A stretch of DNA of 64,000 nucleotides. It comes from Oceanotoga teriensis (GTDB lineage: Bacteria; Thermotogota; Thermotogae; Petrotogales; Petrotogaceae). The DNA lies in the NCBI RefSeq assembly GCF_003148465.1, contig NZ_QGGI01000015.1, positions 1 through 64,000 on the forward strand, given 5' to 3'. Shown here piece after piece: positions 42,248-52,421 of the stretch (position 1 is the first letter of the stretch; the number at the start of each line of letters is the position of its first letter). A model generated the notes under the pieces. That model was not told the DNA's origin, ran no database searches, and worked only from the letters and a program-made list of their open reading frames with translations. Made by a program: the position numbers and the translations under genes.

Positions 42248-43620
42248 TTTAATAATTTTCTCAAAGTATCCAATTTACCAGAGTATGGAGGATATTTTAT
42301 TTTTATATCTGGCCAAAATCCTCTTTTCATTATACTCATATTATGGGTGAAAGTTTCAAATGAATATTTACCATGATACCCGCCCATCCCAGATGCACCT
42401 ACGCCACCAAATGGTAGATAAGGATTAGAAAGGTGCATTATAGTATCATTTATTACGCCCCCACCAAAAATTATATTGTTTAACACTTTTTCTTCTACTT
42501 CTTTATCATTTGTGAATAAATATAATGCGAGAGGTCTTGGTCTTTTATTTATTAGGTTTATAGTATAATCTAAATCTTCCCAAACGATTACTGGAAGAAT
42601 AGGACCAAATATTTCATTTTCCATGATTTTGTCTGTCCATTTTACATTATTTATTATTGTTGGTGATATATATTTTTCTTGTGAATCTTTTTCACCACCA
42701 TAATATATTTCTGCGTTTTCTATCAATGGAATTAACATATCAAAATGTTTAGAACTTATTATTCTTGGATAGTCTGGACTTTGTTTTGGATCTTGTGAAT
42801 AAAATTTCTCTATATAATAAACTATTTTTTCAATTAATTCTTCTTTTATATCTTTATGTGCAAGTAAATAATCTGGTGCTACACAAGTTTGACCAGCATT
42901 TAAATATTTGCCCCAAGCAATTCTCTTCGCAGTTTTGTCTATGTTTGTGTTTTTATCTACTATACAAGGACTTTTTCCACCAAGTTCTAAAGTTAATGGT
43001 GTTAAGTTTTCACAAGCTGCTTTCATAACTATTTTTCCAACGTTTGTACTTCCTGTAAAAAATATATAATCGAATTTTTGGTTCAGTATTTCTTTATTTA
43101 CTTCTATTTCTCCTTGCCATACTTTTATATAGTTTGGATTGAAATTTTCGTTTATAAGTTTTTCTATTATTTGAGATGTTCTTGGAGAATATTCAGAAAC
43201 TTTTATAAGTGAACAATTTCCACCTGCCATACTACCTATTAATGGTGCAAATGTTAGATTAAAAGGATAATTCCAAGGCGACATTATTAAAGTAACTCCA
43301 TATGGAACTTTTTTAATATAACTTTTAGCCGGAAAAGCTGTTATTGGTGTTTTTACTTTTTGCGGTTTTGACCATTTTTTTAAGTTTTTTATAGTGTGGG
43401 TTAATTCACTTAAGGTTATTCCTATTTCAGTTTCATAAGATTCAAAAAAAGATTTGTTTAAATCATCTTTTAATGCAACCATTATTTTTTCTTGATTTTT
43501 TTGTATTATATCCTTTAATTTTTCTAATTGATTTATTCTGAATTCAATACTTTTTGTTTGATTAGATGAAAAAAATTTTCTCATATTTTCTATGTCAGTT
43601 TTTATCTGTTCGATTTCCAT
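42244..43620 (-). CDS. Class 3-type aldehyde dehydrogenase
   Basis: This NAD(P)-dependent aldehyde dehydrogenase has 458 residues, like the class 3/CoxB-type enzymes that lack the long N-terminus. Visible motifs are MSPWNYPFNL, FTGSTNVGK, ELGGKSPCIVD and AGQTCVAPDY with the catalytic Cys near residue 242. Its C-terminus is KLDTLRKLLK, without a membrane anchor. It may detoxify medium-chain aldehydes. It lies 24 nt after the GNAT gene and overlaps the glycosidase-like gene, so the three appear to form one operon; the functional link is unclear. Confidence 0.92.
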   Translation of the reverse strand: MEIEQIKTDIENMRKFFSSNQTKSIEFRINQLEKLKDIIQKNQEKIMVALKDDLNKSFFESYETEIGITLSELTHTIKNLKKWSKPQKVKTPITAFPAKSYIKKVPYGVTLIMSPWNYPFNLTFAPLIGSMAGGNCSLIKVSEYSPRTSQIIEKLINENFNPNYIKVWQGEIEVNKEILNQKFDYIFFTGSTNVGKIVMKAACENLTPLTLELGGKSPCIVDKNTNIDKTAKRIAWGKYLNAGQTCVAPDYLLAHKDIKEELIEKIVYYIEKFYSQDPKQSPDYPRIISSKHFDMLIPLIENAEIYYGGEKDSQEKYISPTIINNVKWTDKIMENEIFGPILPVIVWEDLDYTINLINKRPRPLALYLFTNDKEVEEKVLNNIIFGGGVINDTIMHLSNPYLPFGGVGASGMGGYHGKYSFETFTHNMSIMKRGFWPDIKIKYPPYSGKLDTLRKLLK

Positions 43621-43644
43621 AATAATCCCCTCTTTTATAATTTT

Positions 43645-44160
43645 TTAGAGTTTTAATTTCATTATATCAACAATATGATTTTTATTTTTGATTTTCATAC
43701 TTATTTCATCTGTTTTTTTATATCCAATATTTTCCCAAAATTTAATTCCATCAATATTTTCTTCTATTACACCTATTCTAATTGATTTTGCATTGTTACT
43801 TTTAGCAAATTCTAGTAATTTATTATGAAACATTTTTCCAAAACCTTGTTTTCTTTTTGAAGGATCTATCAGGAATAATCCAATAATCCATTCATATTTT
43901 TCTGGAAAATTTTTTATTAAATCTATTACTCCAATTAAATTATCTTTCAAAAACATTCCAAATATAAATTTATCTTCAAGAGTTTTATTTGGTGGAAGTT
44001 TAAATAATAATTCATTTATATCTTCATTAGATGCTTTGGTATTAGAGCTTAAAATAAAATAATCAGAACATTTTTCATATAAGTTTTTTATTATTTCATA
44101 ATCAGTTTTATCAAGAATTTTAAGCTTATACTCATCAAAATTAAAAAAATCATGGTTCAT
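43645..44160 (-). CDS. GNAT-family N-acetyltransferase
   Basis: This cytoplasmic GNAT enzyme has 171 residues. The acetyl-CoA site reads FLIDPSKRKQGFGKMFHNKLLEFA (R/QxxGxG/A) and the C-terminal signature is KFWENIGYKKTDE. The substrate is unknown. RBS AAGGTGAA. It is the first gene of the GNAT-aldehyde dehydrogenase-glycosidase run on the minus strand. Confidence 0.85.
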   Translation of the reverse strand: MNHDFFNFDEYKLKILDKTDYEIIKNLYEKCSDYFILSSNTKASNEDINELLFKLPPNKTLEDKFIFGMFLKDNLIGVIDLIKNFPEKYEWIIGLFLIDPSKRKQGFGKMFHNKLLEFAKSNNAKSIRIGVIEENIDGIKFWENIGYKKTDEISMKIKNKNHIVDIMKLKL

Positions 44161-44250
44161 AGAAGTTCACCTTCTTTGAATAATTTTATATTATATAATA
44201 TAATTATATCAAATTAAATCATTTTATTTTTTAGATAGGGGGATAATTTT

Positions 44251-45285
44251 ATGTTTAAATGGATTTTGCGGATACTAATTTTTATATTTGTTTTAATAGC
44301 TATTTTTTTTGGTTATTATACTTTTATAGATTTTAAACCATCTGATTATCAAATTTTAAAAGTTGAAGAAAAAAATAAAACATATATTGATGATGAGTTT
44401 ACTATTGTATCTTGGAATATAGGATATGCTGGTATGGGGAAGAATATGGATTATTTTATGGATGGAGGTACAAGAAATAATCCTAATGAAGAAGAAAGTT
44501 TAAATAATTTTGAAAATATAAAAAAAATATTAGGAAGTATAAATGGTGATATAATTTTACTTCAAGAGGTTGATATTGATTCTAAAAGATCTTTTTATAT
44601 AAATCAATATGATGAAATAAAAGAAATATTTAAAGATTATAATTCATCAATGGGTTTTAATTATGTTAATCCATATATACCTTTTCCTTTTAATGATCCA
44701 ATAGGGAAAGTTAATGCTGGATTGGTTGAGTTTTCAAAATATAAGCCAATATTATCAGCAAGGTATAAGTTGCCAGGTGAGTATAAATGGCCTTTAAAAT
44801 TATTTCATCTTGATAGATGTATGCTTGAGATGAGATTTGCATTTAAAGATAGAGAAGTCATTGTTATAAATACTCATAATTCTGCTTTTGATAAAGGAAA
44901 TTTAAGAAAAGAACAGATGGAATTTATAAAAAATAAAGCTTTGAAAGAGTATGAAAATGGCAATTGGGTTATTATAGGTGGAGATTGGAATATGAAATTT
45001 CCAGAGATAACTGATGATTTTTTTGAATCCACTCAAGGAGTTCAAAGTTGGGTAAAAACAATAGATGAAAATTTAATGCCAGAAGATTGGAAATGGGTAT
45101 ATGACTCTAAAGTTCCAACTTCAAGATCTGCCGATATAGTTTATGAAAAAGGAGTAAACTATACAACTATATTAGATGGTTTTTTAGTTTCTCCAAATGT
45201 AGAAGTTTTAAATATTAGTGCAGATGATCTTCAATTTGAATTTACAGATCATAATCCTGTAAAAATAAAGCTTAAACTCAAATAA
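44251..45285 (+). CDS. Membrane-anchored endonuclease/exonuclease/phosphatase-family protein
   Basis: This protein has 344 residues. One N-terminal helix (about residues 5-25) anchors a metal-dependent EEP (DNase I-like) domain facing outward. Active-site motifs are SWNIGYAG (Asn), ILLQEVDID (Glu), INTHNSAFDKG (His), GGDWNMKF (Asp and Asn) and the terminal FTDHNPVKI (Asp and His). Such proteins cleave phosphodiesters or phosphate esters of nucleic acids, lipids or inositol. The substrate cannot be told. RBS GGGGGATA. Single-gene unit. Confidence 0.85.
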   Translation: MFKWILRILIFIFVLIAIFFGYYTFIDFKPSDYQILKVEEKNKTYIDDEFTIVSWNIGYAGMGKNMDYFMDGGTRNNPNEEESLNNFENIKKILGSINGDIILLQEVDIDSKRSFYINQYDEIKEIFKDYNSSMGFNYVNPYIPFPFNDPIGKVNAGLVEFSKYKPILSARYKLPGEYKWPLKLFHLDRCMLEMRFAFKDREVIVINTHNSAFDKGNLRKEQMEFIKNKALKEYENGNWVIIGGDWNMKFPEITDDFFESTQGVQSWVKTIDENLMPEDWKWVYDSKVPTSRSADIVYEKGVNYTTILDGFLVSPNVEVLNISADDLQFEFTDHNPVKIKLKLK

Positions 45286-45407
45286 GAGTTAATAGTGGAA
45301 AAATATATCCAATTATAAAATGCTTAAATGTCCATTATTCAAAATATTTATTCTTTCAGGTTATTTCATCGCAATTTCTTTTTATAAAAATTTATAAGTC
45401 AAATAAA
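45286..45407. other. Short intergenic stretch, nothing recognised
   Basis: No ORF, repeat or promoter stands out between the EEP gene and the DEAD-box gene terminator. The EEP transcript has no close hairpin of its own and may run to the one at 45408. Confidence 0.4.
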
Positions 45408-45438
45408 AAAATAGTGGAGATTTAATCTCCACTATTTT
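45408..45438. terminator. Terminator of the DEAD-box helicase gene
   Basis: A 14-bp stem (45408-45421 with 45425-45438) has a T-rich tail on the minus strand. It overlaps the helicase stop codon region and can also stop the convergent EEP transcript. Confidence 0.88.
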
Positions 45439-47179
45439 AGTTATTTGCTGATTTATTATAATTCCTTTTTGGTCTGTCTGAGCTGTTATTTTTTTTGTTA
45501 TAATTGTTTCTTCTATTGTTGTTATCATAATTTCTTGATGAATTTCTTCCATTACTTCTTCTGTCATTGTTTCTATTATCATTTCTATCATTATTATCTT
45601 TTTTCTCTTTTGCTCTTTCTATTAAAGGTTTTCTACCTTTAGATTTTTTCTTGAATATAGCTGTTATGATTTCTGCATCTTCAAAAGGAACTGTTATAAA
45701 GGAAAATTTCTCGAATACTCTTACATCTCTTATAATTCTTCCTGGAACTTTAGTTTCTTTTTCTATATAATCTACAAGTTTTTTTGGATTCATTTCATCA
45801 GCTCTACCAAGAGCAACAAATAATCTTGTTTTTCCTTTTTTGTCTATAGAAACTTCTTTAATTTCATTATAATTATTTGTTTCGAGTTCATCTTGATAAA
45901 CATTTTTTAGTACAGCAGCTATAATTTTTTCTGGTTCTTTAAACTCTTCTATTAGATCTTTTGCAAGTACTTCATATACATTGTTTATATTGTCAGACAA
46001 AGTACTTTTTATATCTTCTTTTATTTTTTGTTTTTTTGTATTTATTACATCTTTTATTTCTGGTATAGTAGATTTTTTAATTTCAGCTTTTGCAAATCTT
46101 TTTATAAAAAGTAATTTTCTATATTCTTCTGGAGTAACAAAAGTTATTGCAGTACCTTCATTTCCAGCTCTACCAGTTCTACCTATTCTATGTACATAAG
46201 ATTCTGGGTTTTGTGGTAATGAATAATTTATTACATGAGTTAAATTTTCAATATCTATACCTCTTGCGGCAACATCAGTTGCTACTAAGATATTTGAATT
46301 TTTAGTTTTGAATTTTTTTAATATTCTTTCTCTTTGATATTGTGATATATCACCATGTAATGCTTCAGCACTGTATCCTCTGTCTATTAATCTGTTGGCT
46401 ACTTCTTCAGCATCTACTTTTGTTCTTGTAAATACCAATCCATAAAAATTTTCTTCAACATCGATAATTCTACTCAATGCTTCAAATTTGTCACTTTTTC
46501 TTACTTCAAAATAAATTTGTTCAGCAAGATCTGTTGTTAATTGTTCCTCTTTTACAGAGATTATGTCGAATTCTCCCATGTATTTTTTTGCAAGTACCTT
46601 AATTTTAGAAGGCATTGTTGCAGAGAACATTAACATTCTTTTTTCATTATTTGTTTTGCTGAGAATTTTTTCTACATCTTCAATGAATCCCATGTTTAAC
46701 ATTTCATCAGCTTCGTCGAGTATGAAAAAAGATATTTTACTTAGATCGAGTGTTCCTCTATTTATATGGTCGATAACCCTTCCAGGTGTACCGACAATTA
46801 TATCTATACCTTTTTTCAACTCTCTTATCTGGGCCTCAATGGATGCACCGCCATATATAGGCATTATCTTTAGTTTTTTGTATCCTCTTAACGAGTTAAT
46901 TTCTTCAGATACCTGTACAGCTAATTCTCTTGTAGGTGTTAATATTAATGCTTGAACACTTCCAGGTTTTCTGTTGAGTTTTTCAACTAAAGGAATACCG
47001 AAGGCAGCTGTTTTTCCTGTTCCTGTTTGAGCCTGTCCGATTACATTTTTTTCACCAGATAAAAGGTAAGGGATTGTTTTTTCCTGTATTGGGGATGGTT
47101 CTTCAAATCCTTTTCTGGAAAGCGCTTTTAATGTATTTTCAGAAAGACCCAGCGATTTAAATTTTTCAAGTTTTTCCAT
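45437..47179 (-). CDS. DEAD-box ATP-dependent RNA helicase
   Basis: This RNA helicase of the CshA/DeaD group has 580 residues. In order it shows the Q motif (GFEEPSPIQEKTIP), AQTGTGKT, PTRELA, the DEAD box, SAT, FTRTKVDAEEV, HGDISQYQRERIL, VATDVAARGIDIE and HRIGRTGR. A DbpA-like RNA-binding fold covers about residues 430-505. The C-terminal tail of about 60 residues is almost only Asn, Arg, Lys and Ser, a disordered RNA-binding tail that may promote condensates. It helps unfold rRNA and mRNA, often in the cold. RBS AAAGGAG. Confidence 0.95.
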   Translation of the reverse strand: MEKLEKFKSLGLSENTLKALSRKGFEEPSPIQEKTIPYLLSGEKNVIGQAQTGTGKTAAFGIPLVEKLNRKPGSVQALILTPTRELAVQVSEEINSLRGYKKLKIMPIYGGASIEAQIRELKKGIDIIVGTPGRVIDHINRGTLDLSKISFFILDEADEMLNMGFIEDVEKILSKTNNEKRMLMFSATMPSKIKVLAKKYMGEFDIISVKEEQLTTDLAEQIYFEVRKSDKFEALSRIIDVEENFYGLVFTRTKVDAEEVANRLIDRGYSAEALHGDISQYQRERILKKFKTKNSNILVATDVAARGIDIENLTHVINYSLPQNPESYVHRIGRTGRAGNEGTAITFVTPEEYRKLLFIKRFAKAEIKKSTIPEIKDVINTKKQKIKEDIKSTLSDNINNVYEVLAKDLIEEFKEPEKIIAAVLKNVYQDELETNNYNEIKEVSIDKKGKTRLFVALGRADEMNPKKLVDYIEKETKVPGRIIRDVRVFEKFSFITVPFEDAEIITAIFKKKSKGRKPLIERAKEKKDNNDRNDNRNNDRRSNGRNSSRNYDNNNRRNNYNKKNNSSDRPKRNYNKSANN

Positions 47180-47255
47180 ACGTTTTTTAACTCCTTTGAT
47201 TTAACGTTTATTTTTGCTGTGGGTCACTTGTGGAGAAAGCTTATTTTTTCATACA

Positions 47256-47283
47256 CTCTTTTATTATAGCAATTCTGATTGCT
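47256..47283 (-). promoter_or_regulatory. Extended -10 promoter of the helicase gene with an overlapping palindrome
   Basis: On the minus strand TGCTATAAT (47271-47263) is an extended -10. AGCAAT-TCTG-ATTGCT (47268-47283) is a perfect 6-bp inverted repeat immediately upstream. The predicted leader is about 75 nt. Confidence 0.45.
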
Positions 47284-47331
47284 ATGACTTTGCAAAAAGG
47301 TTAAAATAAAAGAATATTGTGTTTCAACAAA

Positions 47332-47359
47332 AAATAATACCGATTATTCGGTATTATTT
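47332..47359 (-). terminator. Terminator of the HAD phosphatase gene
   Basis: A 12-bp stem (47332-47343 with 47348-47359) precedes a T run on the minus strand. The HAD gene stop codon lies in its stem. Confidence 0.88.
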
Positions 47360-48013
47360 GAATAAATCTAATAAATACTCGATGTTTATATTTTGAATGT
47401 TATTAACAACTCCATTTGCTATACTTAAATCTTGATTAGGAGAGTTTGGAGAATCATAAGCGATGGTTTTACATTTTGCTTTATTTGCTCCTTTTAATCC
47501 ATTATGTGAATCTTCTATTACAACGCATTCTTCTGGATATACATCAAGTCTTCTTGCAGCTTCGATGAATATATCTGGAGCAGGTTTTCCATTTTGAACT
47601 TCTTCACCACTTAAAATGACATCAAAATAATCTTTTATTCTAAGTCTTTTGGTTACAAGATTTATTAATTTTAATGGTGAGGACGATGCTAAAGCTATTT
47701 TTATTTTATTAACCTTTAATCCTTCTAAAAGATTTAATACTCCGTCTATAGGTGTATCAGTAAGATTTTTTTCCATATAATTATAACTCAAATCTTGTGC
47801 TTTTTTAATAAGCTCTTCCACAGATTGCTCTAAGTTGCATTCTTTTTTTATTATTGACCACATTTCGCCATTTGACATACCAATAAATGTTGAATATAAA
47901 TTTTTACTAAGTTTTATACCCAATTGTTCAAAAAAAATTTCATTTGATTTTTTATGAAGAGGTTCAGAATCAACTAAAACCCCATCCATATCAAAAATTA
48001 CAGCTTTTAACAT
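47354..48013 (-). CDS. HAD-family hydrolase, beta-phosphoglucomutase-like
   Basis: This cytoplasmic HAD protein has 219 residues. Motif I is FDMDGVLVDSEP, followed by a helical cap (about 20-85), motif II LASSSPLKL, Lys in GKPAPD, and motif IV VIEDSHNGLKGA. The second Asp and the cap match the beta-phosphoglucomutase or sugar-phosphatase subgroup. Either sugar-phosphate isomerisation or phosphatase activity is possible. RBS GAGGTGAT. Monocistronic. Confidence 0.9.
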   Translation of the reverse strand: MLKAVIFDMDGVLVDSEPLHKKSNEIFFEQLGIKLSKNLYSTFIGMSNGEMWSIIKKECNLEQSVEELIKKAQDLSYNYMEKNLTDTPIDGVLNLLEGLKVNKIKIALASSSPLKLINLVTKRLRIKDYFDVILSGEEVQNGKPAPDIFIEAARRLDVYPEECVVIEDSHNGLKGANKAKCKTIAYDSPNSPNQDLSIANGVVNNIQNINIEYLLDLFK

Positions 48014-48109
48014 TTAATCACCTCGAAAATTATACTATAATTACATATCGATTTTAACAATAATAGATTAATTCTATATTTAAAATTATTAAATATAAAA
48101 TATTTATAA

Positions 48110-48138
48110 AAAAAAGGCATATTAAAATATGCCTTTTT
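48110..48138 (-). terminator. Terminator of the first chemoreceptor gene
   Basis: The stem GGCATATT/AATATGCC is extended by A and T tracts and lies just after the chemoreceptor stop. Confidence 0.85.
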
Positions 48139-48145
48139 TGATAAA

Positions 48146-50122
48146 TTATAATTTAAAGAATTTTATTTGCTCTAATAATTGTTCAGAAAGTGCAGATAAT
48201 TCTTGAGCACTTGCACTGACATTATTTGAACCATCAGATTGATTATTAATTCCTTCAGAAGCTTCGGTTATTTGATCAGAAATTTCTTCTATTAATTTTG
48301 TTACATTGACCATAGCTGAACTCATTTCTTCTGCTGAGGCTGATTGTTCTTGACTACTTGCGGTAAGATTTTGAATTCCTGAATTCATTTCTTCAACACT
48401 TGTTTGTATTATTTCAAATTTACTTGATAAATCTATCATAGATGTTGAGATATTTTCTATTACATTTACAACATTTTTTGTTGAATTATCTACATCTATA
48501 GTTCCATTTTTTATGTCATTTAATATATCCCCTATTTTTTCAGTAGCTTTTCTTGATTCTTCAGCTAATTTTCTTATTTCATCCGCAACTACAGCAAAAC
48601 CTTTTCCTGCTTCTCCAGCACGAGCTGCTTCAATTGCAGCGTTTAATGCAAGTAAGTTTGTTTGTTCTGTAATTGAATTTATTGTTTCCACTATGCTACC
48701 TACATTTTCAGCGTTTGAAGATAGTTTATTTACATTTTTTTCTGTATTTTTTGATTCTGATACAGCTTCTTTTATTATTTCTTTTATTTTATCTATAGTT
48801 TTAGATCCTTCATTTGCAGATAATTCGGATTTTGATGCAGAATCATTTAATTCTTGAGCTGCTTGTGAAATTAATGTTGCAGAAGAGGCTACTTCTTCTA
48901 CTCCAGAACTAACTTCTTCAACATTTGCTGAAACATTTGAAGCTCCATCTCTTATACTTGAAACTTTTTCAGCGAGTTCTTGTGATGTTGTAGAAAATTC
49001 TACTGCTAATGCCGATAAATCTTCTGCTGATTTGTTTGTTTGTTCACCAGATTCGAGAATTGTAGATACTATTTTGGTTAAATTTGATTTCATTTCTTCT
49101 AATACATTAGAAATTTTTCCTATTTCATCTTTTGTTTTATAATCAAATACTGTATTTAAGTCACCTTTACCAAATTTACTTATCTTTTCAGATAAAATAT
49201 GTAGTGGTTTTGTTATAAATTTATTTGATGTGAATAATATAAATACTATTATTGCTATAGTTGTTATAACAGTTATAGACAAATTTATTATTAATGAGGA
49301 AGTAGGATCTTGCATTACCTCTTTTGAATCAACAACAGTATAATATATCCAATCTTTTACATCAGATTTTTCATAAAAAACAATTTTTTTATCTCCTTCA
49401 TATTCATATTCAATAAAACCCATCGGTTCGGTAGCTTTTTTAAATAGATCATTATCTGATATATCTCCACCGATTTTTGTCCTATCGGCATGTAATAAAG
49501 TTATTCCCCTTTCATTTAGTAAATATGAATATTGAGAGTTAAATTTTTTGTATTCTGTTAAAGCTTTAGCCAATTTATCCATTCTCAAATCAAAAGCTAT
49601 TACTCCTATAAAATTTCCACTTTGATCTGTAACATCTAAAGATAATGATATTAGTATTTGTTTTGAAGAAGCATCTTCATAAGGTTCTGAAATTTGAACA
49701 GTCCCTTTATTTTTTAAAGAATTGATATACCAAGGTCGTATTGTAGGATCATACCCATCAGGCATTTTTTGATCTGGTTTTATATAAAATCTTTTATCCT
49801 CTAATCCAATATAAGCATTTAATATATTTGTATGATTTTTAACTATATTATCAAATATTTTTAGCATCCAAGCATTTTCTTCATCTGTTTTTGAAAGAGC
49901 TCCTTTTACATTTGCATCATTGGCAAAAAAAGTCAATGATTCTGAAGTATTTTCAAAAAAATTTTCGAAATTACTTTTTATTAGTTGATTTGTTGAAGTT
50001 AGGAGTGTTTCAACATTTTCTCTTTTTGAATTATAAAAGCTTATATTACTAAATAATATTAATATAAATAATATTAATATACCTATGGATATGGATAAAA
50101 TGTTTTTAATTTTTATACTCAT
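48146..50122 (-). CDS. Methyl-accepting chemotaxis protein with dCache sensor
   Basis: This transmembrane chemoreceptor has 658 residues. Helices lie near residues 8-28 and about 278-300, and enclose a periplasmic double-Cache domain that includes [32 protein letters not shown], typical of amino-acid-type dCache_1. A HAMP domain (about 300-355) is followed by the signalling hairpin with tip [32 protein letters not shown]. There is no C-terminal CheR pentapeptide. The ligand is unknown. Single gene, RBS AGGAGATG. Confidence 0.93.
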   Translation of the reverse strand: MSIKIKNILSISIGILILFILILFSNISFYNSKRENVETLLTSTNQLIKSNFENFFENTSESLTFFANDANVKGALSKTDEENAWMLKIFDNIVKNHTNILNAYIGLEDKRFYIKPDQKMPDGYDPTIRPWYINSLKNKGTVQISEPYEDASSKQILISLSLDVTDQSGNFIGVIAFDLRMDKLAKALTEYKKFNSQYSYLLNERGITLLHADRTKIGGDISDNDLFKKATEPMGFIEYEYEGDKKIVFYEKSDVKDWIYYTVVDSKEVMQDPTSSLIINLSITVITTIAIIVFILFTSNKFITKPLHILSEKISKFGKGDLNTVFDYKTKDEIGKISNVLEEMKSNLTKIVSTILESGEQTNKSAEDLSALAVEFSTTSQELAEKVSSIRDGASNVSANVEEVSSGVEEVASSATLISQAAQELNDSASKSELSANEGSKTIDKIKEIIKEAVSESKNTEKNVNKLSSNAENVGSIVETINSITEQTNLLALNAAIEAARAGEAGKGFAVVADEIRKLAEESRKATEKIGDILNDIKNGTIDVDNSTKNVVNVIENISTSMIDLSSKFEIIQTSVEEMNSGIQNLTASSQEQSASAEEMSSAMVNVTKLIEEISDQITEASEGINNQSDGSNNVSASAQELSALSEQLLEQIKFFKL

Positions 50123-50232
50123 ATTATCATCTCCTAAAATATTTTTATGTATAGTTAAAAATAAAAAAACAAATAATATTAACTGAATAGTAATTTAATT
50201 TTACTATATTTAACATAAAAAATCCAGTAAAA

Positions 50233-50262
50233 AAAGTGATTCTTTTAAAAAAGAATCACTTT
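50233..50262 (-). terminator. Terminator of ftsH
   Basis: A 14-bp stem (50233-50246 with 50249-50262) with A/T flanks lies directly downstream of the ftsH stop. Confidence 0.88.
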
Positions 50263-50272
50263 CTTATTTTAT

Positions 50273-52135
50273 TTATACAGATTCATCAAATTTAATTTTT
50301 GTTTCAAGAGAATACAAGTCCATTTCCATAAGTTCTTTAAATTTTTCACCACTTATATTTTCTACTTTATAGAGATAAGTTGCTATCAAATCTAATCTTT
50401 GTTTGTTTTCTTCAAGTATTTTTAATGCAAGAGTATAACATTTATTAATTATATTTTTAATTTCGCCGTCTATTGATTTGGCGGTTTCATCAGAATAATT
50501 TTTAGATCTGGTCAATTCTTTTCCCAAGAATACTTCATCATCATCATCTTGCCAGACCATAGGACCCATTTTTTCACTCATTCCAAGTTTAGATATCATC
50601 ATTTTGGCATATTTTGTAGCCTTTTTTAAATCATCACCAGCTCCAGTTGTTATTGAATCAAATATCAATTGTTCTGCAGCTCTTCCACCAAGGGCTATGG
50701 TAATTCTATCATATAGTTCGGATCTGCTAATCAAGAATTTATCTTCTTCTGGTAGTTGAAGAGTATATCCTAATGCAGAATGTCCTCTTGGAACAATTGT
50801 TATTTTATGAACAGGATCTGAATTAGGTAATAAATAACCCAAGAATGCATGTCCTAATTCATGATAAGTTAGTATTTTCTTTTCTTTTTCAGATATTATT
50901 CTTGATTTTCTTTCTGGTCCTGCCATAACTCTTTCAATAGCTTCTTCTAAATCTTCCATCGTTATATAAGTATTTTTATTTCTTATTGCCAATAAAGCAC
51001 CTTCATTTATGAGGTTTTCGAGATCTGCTCCAACAAATCCAGGAGTTCTTTTTGCTAGAGTTTTTAAGTCTACATCTGGAGCTATTTTCTTTCCTCTTAT
51101 GTGGACTTTTAGTATTTCTTCTCTTCCTTCTAAATCTGGACCATCGATAACAACTTTTTTATCAAATCTTCCAGGTCTTAATAGTGCCTTATCCAGTATA
51201 TCAGGTCTATTTGTTGCGGCCATTACGACTACGCCGACATCATCATCAAAACCATCCATTTCAACAAGTAAAGAGTTTAAAGTTTGTTCTCTTTCATCAT
51301 TTCCACCACCAAGTCCGGCACCTCTTTGCCTACCAACAGCATCTATTTCATCTATGAATATTATTGCTGGTGAATTTTCTTTAGCTTGTTTGAAAAGTTC
51401 TCTAACACGTGATGCTCCAACTCCCACATATAATTCAACAAAATCAGAACCACTTATATAAAAAAATGGAACACCAGCTTCACCTGCAACAGCTCTTGCT
51501 GTTAAAGTTTTCCCAGTACCAGGAGGCCCAACGAGTATTACACCTTTAGGCATTCTTGCCCCTAAAGTGTTGAATGATTTTGGATCTTTTAAATATTGTA
51601 CTATATCTTTTAATTCTTCTTTAGCTTCATCTATTCCAGCTACTTTATCAAAAGTTATTTTATTTTTTGAAGGATCGTACTTTCTTGCAAGATTTTTACT
51701 GAAAGGGAATCCTCCAGACTTTCCACTTCCACCCATCATAGGTTTTAGCATCCAGAACCAGAACAGTATTAATATTATTATAGGGAATAAAGAACTTATA
51801 AGTCCAACCCACCATGAAGAAGTTATACTTTTAGTATAGGTTACTTCTATACCTGTATTGGCCATAGCCATGACATATTCTTTATCATAAAGCATTGTTG
51901 GAGCGAATATATCATATTTTAATCCTTCTTTAGTTTCTGCCTTTACTATACCAGTATTTTCAATATTTAGCTTTACTATTTGATTATTATTAATCATTCT
52001 TATGAGTTGAGAATAATCAAGTTCTTGAATAGGAGATTTTGTAAGGCTATTTATAGCAAAGAAGAAAATGAGTATAAGAATTATATAGACCCATAATATA
52101 TTAAACATTTTTGGGTTGTTATTGTTTTCTGCCAT
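50273..52135 (-). CDS. ftsH: ATP-dependent zinc metalloprotease FtsH
   Basis: This membrane-bound AAA+ protease has 620 residues and degrades misassembled membrane proteins and regulatory proteins. Two N-terminal helices (about 13-28 and 110-132) enclose the periplasmic part. The AAA domain has GPPGTGKT (about residue 203), FIDEIDAVGRQRG and the second-region-of-homology Arg finger RPGRFDKKV. The peptidase site is HELGH, a small variant of the usual HEAGH, followed by the zinc-ligand region GGRAAEQLIF. RBS CAGGAGG. It is flanked by two chemoreceptor genes but independent of them. Confidence 0.97.
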   Translation of the reverse strand: MAENNNNPKMFNILWVYIILILIFFFAINSLTKSPIQELDYSQLIRMINNNQIVKLNIENTGIVKAETKEGLKYDIFAPTMLYDKEYVMAMANTGIEVTYTKSITSSWWVGLISSLFPIIILILFWFWMLKPMMGGSGKSGGFPFSKNLARKYDPSKNKITFDKVAGIDEAKEELKDIVQYLKDPKSFNTLGARMPKGVILVGPPGTGKTLTARAVAGEAGVPFFYISGSDFVELYVGVGASRVRELFKQAKENSPAIIFIDEIDAVGRQRGAGLGGGNDEREQTLNSLLVEMDGFDDDVGVVVMAATNRPDILDKALLRPGRFDKKVVIDGPDLEGREEILKVHIRGKKIAPDVDLKTLAKRTPGFVGADLENLINEGALLAIRNKNTYITMEDLEEAIERVMAGPERKSRIISEKEKKILTYHELGHAFLGYLLPNSDPVHKITIVPRGHSALGYTLQLPEEDKFLISRSELYDRITIALGGRAAEQLIFDSITTGAGDDLKKATKYAKMMISKLGMSEKMGPMVWQDDDDEVFLGKELTRSKNYSDETAKSIDGEIKNIINKCYTLALKILEENKQRLDLIATYLYKVENISGEKFKELMEMDLYSLETKIKFDESV

Positions 52136-52369
52136 GTGTTTTACCTCCTGAGTCTTGTTTACTTTCTTAGTAGTATTATTATTTATTTACTTTAATTTTT
52201 GATTAAAAAATTTGAACTAAATATATACACTTTATTATTATACAACATATTTCTATTTTTATTAAGTATTTTATCATTAATTTAATTTTAAAATCGTATT
52301 TTTAAGCTTAATTGAATTTAAAGAAATAATATGCAATTGTTTAATTATCGAATGATATAATAAAAAGTA

Positions 52370-52403
52370 TGAATTTATAAATCTTAATATTTGAATTTAT
52401 AAA
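52370..52403. repeat. Two 12-bp direct repeats ahead of the second chemoreceptor gene
   Basis: TGAATTTATAAA occurs at 52370-52381 and 52392-52403, with a period of 22 bp (two helical turns). It lies between a TATAAT-like box (52355-52360) and the RBS. It may be a regulator site or chance in AT-rich DNA. Confidence 0.4.
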
Positions 52404-52421
52404 CATTGGAGGTGGGTTAAA

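Noticed and set aside
45382-45591. Short minus-strand reading frame at the helicase 3' end
   Set aside because: It lies in another frame of the low-complexity Asn/Arg-rich tail of the DEAD-box gene and has no RBS; its composition reflects the repeat-like codons.
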